Source: Candidatus Scalindua sp. (GTDB lineage: Bacteria; Planctomycetota; Brocadiia; Brocadiales; Scalinduaceae). Taken from it: a stretch of DNA of 53,499 bases. Position numbers and translations under genes: made by a program. The DNA is taken from the NCBI GenBank assembly GCA_021777035.1, contig JAIQZR010000019.1, forward strand, positions 1 to 53,499, written 5' to 3'. The notes under the pieces were generated by a model that ran no database searches, had not been told where the DNA came from, and saw nothing but the letters and a program-made list of their open reading frames with translations. This document shows positions 27,401 through 36,500 of this stretch, in pieces. Position 1 is the stretch's first letter; every line of letters begins with the position of its first letter.

Positions 27401-28044
27401 TGAATATGCCTCATAACGAAGATTTTTCTGAAGAAGAGTTAGATATATTACAAGAAGTCATGAATATTGCTTTCGGACAGGCCACGTCTGACCTTGCTGA
27501 GCTTATTGATATTTATGTTGTTCTTAGTGTACCGGAAATCAAATTAATCCAGGCCGAGAAACTGCCAGATTATATCAAGGAGACAATCAAAGATTATAAA
27601 GCAACAAGCATAGTTTCCCAAAACTATTGGGGCAAATTTAAAGGAAATGCGCTTTTGATTTTTCCGTTAGGGGCAGGACGTGAACTCATTACGATGCTTG
27701 ATCCCGAGTCGGGAGAACGAACACCAGGTAATCATTTTAACGTACTGGAAAAGGAAACACTTATTGAAGTAGGAAACATTCTTATCGGCGCCTGTATCGG
27801 CAAATTAACTGAATTGCTTAAAGACCATGTGACCTATTCGCCTCCTAGTGTGATTAATCATAATACTCCTGAAAGCAGTTTATTTGAAAATATTATAAAA
27901 CCAAATCATACGGCAATAACAATGAAAACCGTCTTTGGTTTTGATGGTCGTGATATTAACGGATATTTATTCCTTGTCAACGACCCGGAATCAATAAAAT
28001 GGTTAAAGATGGCGCTGCATACGTTTATGGAGGAATATGAATAG
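27397..28044 (+). CDS. cheC: CheC-family CheY-P phosphatase with two sites
   Basis: The 215-residue protein has both CheC half-sites: E20-V-M-N23 and E124-V-G-N127, each followed by Pro 23 residues later. D at -4 of the first site is kept; the second has Glu there. The protein is therefore likely to remove phosphate from CheY-P, most directly from its overlapping neighbour at 27017. GGAGG precedes ATGATG. The stop shares its last base with the GTG of the next kinase gene. Confidence 0.9.
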   Translation: MMNMPHNEDFSEEELDILQEVMNIAFGQATSDLAELIDIYVVLSVPEIKLIQAEKLPDYIKETIKDYKATSIVSQNYWGKFKGNALLIFPLGAGRELITMLDPESGERTPGNHFNVLEKETLIEVGNILIGACIGKLTELLKDHVTYSPPSVINHNTPESSLFENIIKPNHTAITMKTVFGFDGRDINGYLFLVNDPESIKWLKMALHTFMEEYE

Positions 28045-30050
28045 TGTTTGAACAGATATATAATATGGTAGATATAGGGATTATTATCCTGGACAAGGAC
28101 ATGAAAGTAACCCACTGGAACCGCTGGATGGAAACCCACAGTGATATTAGCAGTGGAGATATTACAGGCACATCAATTTTAGATTCTTTCCCGAACCTGA
28201 ACAATAAACGTTTTCTTCGAAATGTAAAAGCGGTACTTGCCTTCGGAAATTTCTGCTTTTTTACCCAAAAGTTACATCAATATTTACTTCCTTTCAAACC
28301 TGTTTGTTCATTTGAATCAGAATTTGAATTTATGCAACAGAGCTGCACCATGGGGCCGCTCCGTAATGACAATAACGATATTACTCACCTTCATATCTCA
28401 ATTCAAGATGTTACAGAAATAACCAATCTTGTTCAAAGCCTTGAAATATCAAAAAACAGAGCTGAGATTGCCAATTTAGCGAAGAGTGATTTTCTGGCTA
28501 ATATGAGTCACGAGATACGCACACCGATGAACGGTATCGTGGGCATGACGGATCTGCTCCTGGATACTAAATTAACACGTGAACAGCTCGACTACGCGGA
28601 AACGGTACGTAGCAGCTCGGATGCTTTGCTAACCATTATCAATGACATCCTGGACTTCTCCAAGATTGAAGCGGGAAAACTGGAGATGGAGAATATCGAT
28701 TTCGATCTGCACATTGCGGTAGAAAGTACCTTAGATCTGTTTTCTGCCCAGGCCGAGAAGACAAATATTGAGTTTTCCTGCTTTATTAGTCCGGAAGTCC
28801 CTTCCTTTTTGCATGGTGATCCCGGGAGATTGCGACAGGTATTGATTAACCTTACCGGCAATGCCTTTAAATTTACTAAAAATGGTGAGATCGGTATCAG
28901 TGTAACCATGGCAGAAGAAACAGAGTCGCATGTTACTGTAAAATTTGCTGTGCGAGATACCGGTATCGGTATACCTGCTGATCATATGGATCGTTTGTTC
29001 AAGTCATTTTCCCAGGCAGACGCATCTACCACCAGAAAATACGGTGGTACCGGCCTGGGGTTGTCAATTTCCAAACAGATTTCCGAGTTGATGGGCGGTC
29101 AAATTAGTGTGGAAAGCGAAGAAAGCAAGGGATCAACCTTCTGGTTTACGGCCGTTTTTGAAAAACAACCTTCTCGCGAGCATAAGTCTCCTTTTGAACT
29201 TGGTGATATAAAGGACATGCGGATACTGGTCGTTGGCGAAAACTGTACGTCCCGGCATATTCTTAAGACGTATCTCGAATCATGGCACTGCCGTGTTAAG
29301 GAGGTTGATTCTATAGATAAGGTGATAACAACTCTTCAGACCGCTGTTACTAAGGATGATCCGTTCAAGATTATTCTTTTAGACAGTTGCATGTTGAAAT
29401 TGGATGTAGAGGATTTAGGAAGGAAAATCAAGGCAGAACCGCAGCTACAAAATGTGCAACTGGTAATACTGGTCTCAGTCGGCAAACGAGGTGATGCGGA
29501 GCATTTCAGGAAGCTGGGATTTGCGGCATATCTGATTACGCCGATAAAACAATCACCGTTGTTTGATTGTCTCAGTATGGTTGTGGGGAGTCCTGCAAAT
29601 GCAGGAAAAGATACTTCCAAACAGATAATTACACGACATTCTATTTCCGAGGATCATAAACAACGTGTCCGCATACTTCTGGCAGAGGATAATGTTGTCA
29701 ATCAGAAGGTTGTTTTACGTATTGTAGAAAAAAAACTTGGATACCATGCGGATATAGTTGCCAATGGCAAAGAAGCACTTGAACATCTGGAGAGTACGGA
29801 TTACGACATTGTTTTGATGGATTGCCAGATGCCGGAAATAGACGGTTATGAAGCTACTCGAAGAATTCGTGATGAAAGCTCATCTATCAGGAACCACAGA
29901 ATCCCTATTATAGCCATGACGGCGAATGCCATGAAAGGTGATCGTGAGAAATGCCTTGAGGCTGGTATGGACGATTATGTTTCCAAGCCGGTTAACACAA
30001 AGAAGCTTGCAGATGTGATAGAACGTTATCTTCACAACAACAACAGGTAG
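28044..30050 (+). CDS. Soluble hybrid histidine kinase, PAS-HisKA-HATPase-pseudoREC-REC
   Basis: A GTG start overlaps the stop of the CheC gene (TAGTG). The 668 residues have an N-terminal PAS-like domain (about 5-135), HisKA with H156 in [12 protein letters not shown], HATPase (N-T-F-K-like N-box in L-T-G-N-A-F-K-F and G-G-T-G-L-G-L), then two receivers. In the first receiver the acidic pair is Gly-Glu (V-V-G-E-N) instead of Asp-Asp and the conserved Lys is lost (L-I-T-P-I-K against L-T-K-P-I-K in the giant kinase), although D447 remains. The second receiver (D593) is intact. From HisKA on, it is clearly paralogous to the giant kinase, including stretches of near-identical DNA. Confidence 0.93.
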   Translation: MFEQIYNMVDIGIIILDKDMKVTHWNRWMETHSDISSGDITGTSILDSFPNLNNKRFLRNVKAVLAFGNFCFFTQKLHQYLLPFKPVCSFESEFEFMQQSCTMGPLRNDNNDITHLHISIQDVTEITNLVQSLEISKNRAEIANLAKSDFLANMSHEIRTPMNGIVGMTDLLLDTKLTREQLDYAETVRSSSDALLTIINDILDFSKIEAGKLEMENIDFDLHIAVESTLDLFSAQAEKTNIEFSCFISPEVPSFLHGDPGRLRQVLINLTGNAFKFTKNGEIGISVTMAEETESHVTVKFAVRDTGIGIPADHMDRLFKSFSQADASTTRKYGGTGLGLSISKQISELMGGQISVESEESKGSTFWFTAVFEKQPSREHKSPFELGDIKDMRILVVGENCTSRHILKTYLESWHCRVKEVDSIDKVITTLQTAVTKDDPFKIILLDSCMLKLDVEDLGRKIKAEPQLQNVQLVILVSVGKRGDAEHFRKLGFAAYLITPIKQSPLFDCLSMVVGSPANAGKDTSKQIITRHSISEDHKQRVRILLAEDNVVNQKVVLRIVEKKLGYHADIVANGKEALEHLESTDYDIVLMDCQMPEIDGYEATRRIRDESSSIRNHRIPIIAMTANAMKGDREKCLEAGMDDYVSKPVNTKKLADVIERYLHNNNR

Positions 30051-30074
30051 CAACAACCATAGAAAGGAGGTTTA

Positions 30075-30200
30075 GTGATAAAAAAGGCGTGGTTATTGGC
30101 AAGTACATCTTGTCTTCTGAAGGAGGATACGGTCCTTGCCCGACGGCAGGTGGGGAAGGAATTTAACAATCTAAATAACATACATGGTTTTGTATTGTGA
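30075..30200 (+). CDS. Possible 41-aa leader peptide before cheV
   Basis: A GTG start lies four bases after AAAGGAGG. The frame reads M-I-K-K-A-W-L-L-A-S-T-S-C-L-L, like a short signal or lipoprotein leader, and ends three bases after the in-frame GTG at 30197 of the cheV frame. No family is known to me. The tight spacing and short length make it uncertain; it could be a leader peptide or only leader RNA. Confidence 0.3.
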   Translation: MIKKAWLLASTSCLLKEDTVLARRQVGKEFNNLNNIHGFVL

Positions 30201-30217
30201 AGGAGGTGGAAAGATTT

Positions 30218-31201
30218 ATGGATAAACAGGAAATTTTGTTAGCGAGTGGCACCAATGAATTAGAGCTTCTGACATTTTTGCTTGGTAATCAGCTATTTGG
30301 CATGAACGTTCTTAAGGTTCAGTCAATCCAGCAGTATGATGCATCATCGTTAACTAAAATACCCATGACCCATCACGCCTTGTTAGGTATGATGTTGTAT
30401 CGAGATAAAACCATTTCTTTAATTGATCTGTCTACGGCATTAGATTTAGAAAAAAAACATGAAACTAAAGAGAAACAGATAGTGATAGTAACTGAATTCA
30501 ATAGTGTCGTTAATGGCTTTCTGGTAGATAATGTGAATCGAATTAACAGACTAAATTGGAAAAATTTTATTCCTTTGGACGATACATTAGGAAGTGCCGG
30601 AAAAAGTATTACAGGGTCGATCCGAATTGATGACGCGGATATCATGGTAGTTGATTTTGAGTATATTCTTTCGGTAATCTCGCCAAACCTTGCTATTGGT
30701 GATATAAATGAAGAAACAGCAAAATTATCGAGCCAAAAATCACGGGAAGAGGTTAACATTTTCTTTGCGGAAGATTCTAAGACAATCCGTAATAATGTTA
30801 TCCGTATACTGAATAAAGCCGGTTATAAAAATGTAAGGAGTTTTGAAGACGGGCAACAAGCTTTTGATGCTTTGGTAAAACTGCGAGGCCAGACGGATAC
30901 AAATGGGTCAGATAATACACCGCTGCCACATGTACTGATTAGTGACATTGAGATGCCTCAGATGGATGGATTGTCTCTATGTAAAAAAATAAAGGAAGAT
31001 AGTATGCTTGAGCAAATAAACGTCATAATGTTTTCCAGTCTTGTTAGTAAACAGATGATTTTCAAATGCAAGAGTGTTGGCGCGGATGATTCCATTGCTA
31101 AACCTGAAATGGATAAACTGGTAACTATGCTCGATGAACTGTGCCTGAAAGGCAAAAAACCGTATACGGACAATAGGGTTCTGGAAATATCTAAATCCTG
31201 A
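30218..31201 (+). CDS. cheV: Chemotaxis protein CheV (CheW-receiver fusion)
   Basis: ATG 30218 follows AAGGAGGTG at good spacing, so I prefer it to GTG 30197. The 327 residues have a CheW domain (about 10-165, L-T-F-L-L-G-N-Q-L-F-G-M-N-V-L-K-V) and a receiver (about 180-320) with A-E-D-S and I-S-D-I-E-M-P-Q-M-D-G. CheV couples receptors to CheA and tunes this by phosphorylation. It is a second coupler beside CheW at 14081. Confidence 0.95.
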   Translation: MDKQEILLASGTNELELLTFLLGNQLFGMNVLKVQSIQQYDASSLTKIPMTHHALLGMMLYRDKTISLIDLSTALDLEKKHETKEKQIVIVTEFNSVVNGFLVDNVNRINRLNWKNFIPLDDTLGSAGKSITGSIRIDDADIMVVDFEYILSVISPNLAIGDINEETAKLSSQKSREEVNIFFAEDSKTIRNNVIRILNKAGYKNVRSFEDGQQAFDALVKLRGQTDTNGSDNTPLPHVLISDIEMPQMDGLSLCKKIKEDSMLEQINVIMFSSLVSKQMIFKCKSVGADDSIAKPEMDKLVTMLDELCLKGKKPYTDNRVLEISKS

Positions 31202-31377
31202 GCAAAGTAATTGAAAATTGTTATGAAAAACACGTTATTAAGGCTGGTTTTATTTTTTGTTCTCATTATTGGACTTATGCTGGGGAAAAGCAGAAAATCA
31301 AGGCCGCCTATATAACGCTCGCAGATCATTATGCAGAAGTTGTGGCCTATGAAAATGGAGAAAAGAGAGGTGCAAAG

Positions 31378-31716
31378 ATGAAAGATAAAATAGTCTTTGA
31401 TAAGAGCGATGCGCTAAAAATGATCGAAGACGATGAGGAATTCTTAAAAGAGCTGGCTGAAATATTTATTAACGATGCTCCTGAACAAATGTCAGCAATA
31501 AAAGAGGCTGTTATTAGCCGTAATAATGAAACCCTGGAAAAAGCAGCTCATAAACTGAAAGGGGCTGTGGCCAATTTCGGAAGAAATACAACAACTGACA
31601 CTGCCTCTAAATTGGAGAAAATGGCTAAGGAGAACAAACTGGATGGGGTTGAAGAGGTTTACAGTTACCTGGTTAAGGATATAGAAAATTTAATAAACGC
31701 ATTAAGTGCATTATAA
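31378..31716 (+). CDS. Stand-alone histidine phosphotransfer (Hpt) protein
   Basis: The 112 residues are a single Hpt domain with phosphorylated H58 in A-A-H-K-L-K-G-A-V. ATG 31378 is chosen because GAGAGGTG precedes it. Hpt proteins pass phosphate between hybrid-kinase receivers and final regulators. The hybrid kinases at 21710 and 28044 have no C-terminal Hpt, so this protein is a natural partner for them and for the receivers encoded next. Confidence 0.9.
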   Translation: MKDKIVFDKSDALKMIEDDEEFLKELAEIFINDAPEQMSAIKEAVISRNNETLEKAAHKLKGAVANFGRNTTTDTASKLEKMAKENKLDGVEEVYSYLVKDIENLINALSAL

Positions 31717-31754
31717 GATAACGATTATTACTATTATTGTAAATAATTGAGTTG

Positions 31755-31782
31755 GGTTTGCCACCGCTTCTCCGGACAAACC
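31755..31782. repeat. Hairpin in the leader of the REC-Cys4 gene
   Basis: GGTTTG (31755-31760) pairs with CAAACC (31777-31782), with a further CCG/CGG pairing inside. It sits between the Hpt gene and the receiver gene. No T-run follows, so it is not a standard terminator, and it does not match a riboswitch that I know. Confidence 0.4.
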
Positions 31783-31832
31783 AGACGCCGAGAACCTTAA
31801 TCCACTCTCATCATGTAACATAAAGTTTAATT

Positions 31833-32450
31833 ATGAAAATATTAATAGCAGAAGATGACCGCACCTCACTCCACAGACTGGGAACGGTACTGACCAAATG
31901 GGGTTATGAGGTAATTTCATGCTCAGATGGGAAACAGGCATGGGAGGGGTTACAGAGCACACATGCACCTAAATTGACCATTCTGGACTGGATGATGCCG
32001 GAAATGAATGGAATTGAGATATGCCACCGATTGCGTAAAACTGACACACATAATCCCGTCTACGTAATCTTGTTAACATCGCGACATGAAAAAAAGAATA
32101 TCGTTGAAGGTCTTGATGCAGGTGCTAATGACTATATTGCAAAACCCTTTGAATCAAATGAACTGCGTGCTCGGATTCGTGTAGGCACCAGGGTACTTCG
32201 ATTGCAGGCGGAACTGTCTAACCGTATCAAAGATCTTCAGGACTCATTAACACATATAAAAACTCTGCAGGGTATTATGCCGATTTGTTCGTATTGTAAA
32301 CGAATCAGGGATGACAGTAATTACTGGCAGGAGGTTGAAGCATATGTAAAAAAACATTCAGATGCCGATTTTACCCATTCAGTATGTCCGGAATGTTATG
32401 AAAAACGTGTTATACCGGAAATGGATAATTTCTTTAAGAAGAGAGACTAA
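31833..32450 (+). CDS. Response regulator with C-terminal Cys4 (zinc-ribbon-like) tail
   Basis: The 205 residues hold a receiver (1-125, D52 in I-L-D-W-M-M-P-E-M-N-G, Y-I-A-K-P-F) and, after a short coiled coil (about 126-148), a tail with C152-x-x-C155 and C185-x-x-C188 in P-I-C-S-Y-C-K-R-I-R and V-C-P-E-C-Y. This tail occurs on other response regulators and sensor proteins that I recall; it probably binds a metal, but its function is not known. The receiver is closely related to that of the next gene (W-M-M-P-x-M), so the two genes arose by duplication. Confidence 0.88.
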   Translation: MKILIAEDDRTSLHRLGTVLTKWGYEVISCSDGKQAWEGLQSTHAPKLTILDWMMPEMNGIEICHRLRKTDTHNPVYVILLTSRHEKKNIVEGLDAGANDYIAKPFESNELRARIRVGTRVLRLQAELSNRIKDLQDSLTHIKTLQGIMPICSYCKRIRDDSNYWQEVEAYVKKHSDADFTHSVCPECYEKRVIPEMDNFFKKRD

Positions 32451-32484
32451 ATAGCTGACTTCTCAATAAAAAAGGATCTTAGAT

Positions 32485-34056
32485 ATGAAAGTGTTAATTG
32501 CTGATGATGACAATATCTCACGACGCAGGCTTGAAAAATTTCTAGAATGTATGGATTATAATGTTCTCTCATGTAAAGACGGCCTTGAAGCCTGGGAGAT
32601 TATTCAATCTGAAAATACGCCAAACCTCCTGATCCTTGATTGGATGATGCCTGGCATGGACGGTCTTGAGATATGCCGTCAGGTCAGAAAACTGGATAAA
32701 GAACCATATATCTTTATCTTATTACTTACCTCAAAAAACGAAACGAATGATATCGTCAAGGGCATGGAAGCCGGAGCTGACGACTATATCACCAAACCAT
32801 TCAACAAAAATGAACTGAGTGTACGCTTGAGGGCCGGAAAGCGTATAGTAACGTTGAATAAAGAGCTTCTGTACATGCGGGATATGCTACAAAAAGAGGC
32901 TATTCGCGACGAACTAACCGGTCTGTATAACCGTCGTTATATGACAGAAATACTTGAAAAGGAATTTGCCGGTGCTTTAAGATACAAAACTGATTTATCA
33001 TGCCTTTTAGTTGATTTAGATTTTTTCAAAGATGTAAACGACACATTTGGACATCTCTTTGGTGATTTAGTATTGCGTGAGTTTTCTGCCTGTATAAAAC
33101 GTGTAGCAAGAAAGACGGATATCCCCATTCGTTATGGCGGTGAAGAATTTATGATGCTACTTACAAATACTAATATTGAAGGGGCAATGGCTGTGGCAGA
33201 AACCATTCGTTCTGCCTGTGAGGCGCTAAAATTCGACGATGGAGACAACTCAACAACTGCAACAGTGAGTATTGGTGTCGCGTCTGTTAAATATCATAAA
33301 TTACTTGAAAGTAAAGAACTCATAACCCTTGCGGATAAAGCCCTTTACCGAGCCAAGTCAGAAGGAAGAAACAGAGTTAAAGTTTACACCAGAGAACCTT
33401 CCGGGCAGTATGTTGATGTTAAAACCAGTGAAGACAAGGATCTCAAATGCATGAAAGAGGATCTTTCATCGGTTTTGGAAAAAACAAAGCAATCGTCTAT
33501 AGACGCTTTGACGCTTTTAGCCAACAAAACAGGAGGTAACGGACACAAGCAACACAACCGCAATACAAGGCAATACATCTGTCTCATTGGGAAAAAACTT
33601 GCTCTGCCCCCTTCTGTTATTGATACCTTTAAACGTTCGTCAATTCTGCATGACACCTTTAAAATTTTGCTGAAAAAAACGTTAAAAGCAGAAAACAGAG
33701 AGTTGAACAGAGAGGAAAAGGCTGCAATTGAAGACCATCCCTATCATCTGTCAGAACTGATCGAATTGTTCAACTTTTTTGACAATGAAAAGTCGATACT
33801 TCAGTACCATCATGAAAACTTTGATGGGACCGGTTGGCCTGATGGCCTTAAAGAAAATGAAATCCCTTTTGGTGCTCGGATATTTACCATAGCAGATACA
33901 ATTGCGGATATGTTAACTGAACAGCCATACAGGAATAAATTTCGCCCGGATGAGATCGTTCAAGAGCTTGCAAATAGAGCCGGAAAGCAGTTTGATCCAA
34001 ATCTTGTTTCTCTATTTATTGAAATCATAGAGAAACAAAATCTACTTCCTGTCTAA
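32485..34056 (+). CDS. Response regulator with GGDEF and HD-GYP-like domains (c-di-GMP turnover)
   Basis: The 523 residues have a receiver (1-120, D52), a GGDEF domain (about 135-300) with intact GGEEF (218-222) and RxxD inhibitory site (209-212), and a C-terminal HD-GYP-like domain (about 335-520). The latter has H389-D390, a His near 418, H442-H443 and F-D-G-T-G-W-P in place of the GYP signature. The usual HDxGK is HDTFK here, so hydrolysis is uncertain. Synthesis and breakdown modules in one phosphorylation-controlled protein would allow switching of c-di-GMP level. AAGGAT precedes the ATG. Confidence 0.92.
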   Translation: MKVLIADDDNISRRRLEKFLECMDYNVLSCKDGLEAWEIIQSENTPNLLILDWMMPGMDGLEICRQVRKLDKEPYIFILLLTSKNETNDIVKGMEAGADDYITKPFNKNELSVRLRAGKRIVTLNKELLYMRDMLQKEAIRDELTGLYNRRYMTEILEKEFAGALRYKTDLSCLLVDLDFFKDVNDTFGHLFGDLVLREFSACIKRVARKTDIPIRYGGEEFMMLLTNTNIEGAMAVAETIRSACEALKFDDGDNSTTATVSIGVASVKYHKLLESKELITLADKALYRAKSEGRNRVKVYTREPSGQYVDVKTSEDKDLKCMKEDLSSVLEKTKQSSIDALTLLANKTGGNGHKQHNRNTRQYICLIGKKLALPPSVIDTFKRSSILHDTFKILLKKTLKAENRELNREEKAAIEDHPYHLSELIELFNFFDNEKSILQYHHENFDGTGWPDGLKENEIPFGARIFTIADTIADMLTEQPYRNKFRPDEIVQELANRAGKQFDPNLVSLFIEIIEKQNLLPV

Positions 34057-34059
34057 CAT

Positions 34060-34971
34060 TTGGAGGAACTAACCATCATAGATACTAGTACAGTTTTCAC
34101 ATTCATGACCAAAATTGAATCTTTGCCAGCTTTACCAACTGTCGCATTTCGTATCATGCGCATTACTGCAGATCCGAAAAGCACGGCAAATGATCTTATG
34201 AAAGTTATCAACCGGGACGTATCACTTACTGCTAAGATACTTAAGATTGCCAATTCCCCATTTTATGGTTTGGCCAGGGAAATATCCTCCCTGCAACACG
34301 CAGTAACCGTGTTGGGTTTCAAAGAAATTAGAAATCTGGTTATATCTACAGTAGCATTTGATAGTTTTAAAAGTCTTAAGCAGAGTGAGAAATTTAATAT
34401 TAATAAATTCTGGAAACACTCTTTTTCTTGCGGCATAGCGGCAAAAATTATTGCGACCGACTTAAAATGTTCTGGTAATGAACTATTTGTAGCAGGTCTT
34501 ATTCACGACATTGGAAAACTGGCCATGTATATTGCCTTTCCTTTTCAATTTGAGAAATATATAGAATTGATCAATCCTCTAAAATTTAAATATACGGCAT
34601 TTGAGGTAGAAAAAGATATTTTCGGGATGACCCATGATGAAGCGGGAATGAAGCTTCTGGAAAAGTGGTTATTTCCGAAAAATTTAATCTCTGCTGTTGG
34701 TTTTCATCATCACCCCGAAAAAGCAGATCACGAGTCTCTTTCTCCGGTAATTGTACACATTGCTGATATTCTTACTCATATTTACGAAATGTCGGTTGAT
34801 GAGAAAGATGACGAATGCGATATCGTAGATGTAGAGATCTTTTACAACGATGTTATAAATCTGTTCCGATCATATGAAATAGACTGGAATGTTTCTGATC
34901 TGAGAAGGCTCCAAATTACTCTAGCGGAGAGTATGGAAAAAGAGAGTGGAGCTATGGACATATTTATATAG
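34060..34971 (+). CDS. HDOD-domain signalling protein, start codon unclear
   Basis: The protein (303 residues from TTG 34060) has an HDOD domain at about 18-215 with L-P-A-L-P-T-V-A, A-N-S-P-F-Y-G and G-L-I-H-D-I-G-K. HDOD proteins often work with c-di-GMP regulators. The start is odd: GGAGGA at 34062-34067 overlaps the TTG itself, and the only codons at the right distance after it are ATC 34075 or ATA 34078, both in frame. The first ATG (34105) has no ribosome-binding site. A non-AUG start is possible. It lies three bases after the REC-GGDEF-HD-GYP gene. Confidence 0.88.
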   Translation: MEELTIIDTSTVFTFMTKIESLPALPTVAFRIMRITADPKSTANDLMKVINRDVSLTAKILKIANSPFYGLAREISSLQHAVTVLGFKEIRNLVISTVAFDSFKSLKQSEKFNINKFWKHSFSCGIAAKIIATDLKCSGNELFVAGLIHDIGKLAMYIAFPFQFEKYIELINPLKFKYTAFEVEKDIFGMTHDEAGMKLLEKWLFPKNLISAVGFHHHPEKADHESLSPVIVHIADILTHIYEMSVDEKDDECDIVDVEIFYNDVINLFRSYEIDWNVSDLRRLQITLAESMEKESGAMDIFI

Positions 34972-35056
34972 TAATAATTTGCACTATTTCAAGACTATTA
35001 TTCAAGCTTTCTCTTTATTAAATAAATACTTGAATTAAGGGATAATTAGCTTTTTT

Positions 35057-35072
35057 AGGTACACAATATGCG
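35057..35072 (+). promoter_or_regulatory. Weak sigma-54-like element
   Basis: AGGTACACAATATGCG keeps GG and GC at exact spacing but departs from consensus elsewhere. It is 38 bases before the exported TPR gene. I list it as possible only. Confidence 0.3.
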
Positions 35073-35109
35073 TACATAAAAAAACGATTATAATTTATAA
35101 GGTGTATAC

Positions 35110-36318
35110 ATGACTGTTTCAACCGGCATAACATTATTATCAGGAAGGATAATTTCTATTAAAACGACATTGATTATTTTCATTTTACTATTTTTTGTCA
35201 CTCATAAGTGTGAAGCTAAAAAGAGTTACAAGATCGTTATCATGCCGTTCAGGGACTATGCTCAAATAAACATGGAAGAGATGGTCCCCGATATCTTAAG
35301 GAGTACACTTAAGCAAACAGGGTATTTTGATCCTGTGGACAGAGAAATTATTTATGAAAAGATTTCTACTGTGATACCGAGTGACATGATAAAAATTGAT
35401 AATGTGAAAAAAGGCATTGATGGATCCTGGACTGCCGATCAGGTGGATTTAATGTCGCGTTTAGATACGAAAAAGATTCAACGATTAGGCAAAAATATGA
35501 AGGCAGATTATGCTTTGAAAGGCAATATATCTTTAATCGGAAGTAGTTTAAGGATAGATACAGAAATAATTGGGGTTAAGGCAAGGAAAACGTTGGGTTT
35601 TGTTACTGTAGAGGGCAGTCTTGAAGAGCTATCTTCCAACATCTTAAACAAGCTGTCTGTTAAGATTACAAATTTTTGTAGAAATCTAAATGCATATGAT
35701 GACGCACTAAGCATTATAGGATTATATAACCAGGGCCAATACACCTTTGACGTATCTGAAAAAAAACTCAAGGAAATACTTTTGATTACTAATGATGCGG
35801 TTGGCATACGTGCCTCATTGATGGTGCTATATCTCTCTAAAATTCGCAAAGAAGAGGATTCTTTGCTGGAAGACAAGGTTATAGTCGAAGGAGTCATGAT
35901 TCTAAGGCATTTAGATCAAAATTTTGAAGAGAAGGTTCTTGAAGTGTTCTCAACTTCCGGTTTTGATCCATTTGATGAAGTAGCAAAGATTTTTCACAAA
36001 AGAGGAGATAACCATAAAGCAGCAGAAATATATAAGAAGACAATTAGTGTGTACCCTATGAATATTGCCGGTCACTATAAAGATTTGGGGTTGATATACT
36101 TGGAAGAAGGTGCAGAAGATGAAGCTATAGATGCTTTTGAGAAATCACTTGATACAAATCAAGGTGACTATGAGATAAATTTAATTTTAGCCTCCATATA
36201 CGAAAAAAGAAATTTGCCCAATAAGGCCAGTGAATATTTTGAAAAATGCCTTAGACATGCCCGAAATATTGGCGAGATTAATCTGGCCAAAAAAAAGATT
36301 GAGGAATTGAGGAATTGA
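35110..36318 (+). CDS. Exported FlgO/TolB-like protein with TPR repeats
   Basis: The 402 residues begin with a signal peptide (about 1-36, cleaved near C-E-A). The next domain (about 38-190) opens with K-I-V-I-M-P-F-R-D-Y and contains L-R-S-T-L-K-Q-T-G-Y-F and A-D-Y-A-L-K-G, a pattern shared by FlgO, CsgG and TolB N-terminal-type domains. A helical region (about 200-290) and TPR repeats (about 295-400) follow. It probably works in the periplasm or at the outer membrane. Position before the NtrC regulator suggests a motility-linked role. A run of three GAGGAATT units spans the stop. AAGGTG precedes the ATG. Confidence 0.85.
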   Translation: MTVSTGITLLSGRIISIKTTLIIFILLFFVTHKCEAKKSYKIVIMPFRDYAQINMEEMVPDILRSTLKQTGYFDPVDREIIYEKISTVIPSDMIKIDNVKKGIDGSWTADQVDLMSRLDTKKIQRLGKNMKADYALKGNISLIGSSLRIDTEIIGVKARKTLGFVTVEGSLEELSSNILNKLSVKITNFCRNLNAYDDALSIIGLYNQGQYTFDVSEKKLKEILLITNDAVGIRASLMVLYLSKIRKEEDSLLEDKVIVEGVMILRHLDQNFEEKVLEVFSTSGFDPFDEVAKIFHKRGDNHKAAEIYKKTISVYPMNIAGHYKDLGLIYLEEGAEDEAIDAFEKSLDTNQGDYEINLILASIYEKRNLPNKASEYFEKCLRHARNIGEINLAKKKIEELRN

Positions 36319-36500
36319 GGAATTGGGGTTTTTTAACAATATAAAAAAATCAATTTAAGGTATCATACTTTTCTATGGCATCGTAAACAACACGATGATA
36401 CTGTACATTTATTCAACACTATGTATAACTTGCAAACATCAATCGCAAGTAATTGAAAATTGTATAATTAGAAAAAAATGGTTTTATTCAGAGGATTTAA

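Noticed and set aside
31206-31222. A 17-bp exact match with 36447-36463
   Set aside because: It is AT-rich, found only twice, and not placed alike relative to genes; chance is a fair explanation.
31223-31315. A 30-codon hydrophobic peptide after cheV
   Set aside because: No ribosome-binding site and too short to separate from chance in AT-rich DNA.
36301-36324. Three tandem GAGGAATT units across the stop of the exported TPR gene, possible phase variation
   Set aside because: Adding or removing units does not change the reading: a stop occurs within the first 18 bases of the repeat in that frame.
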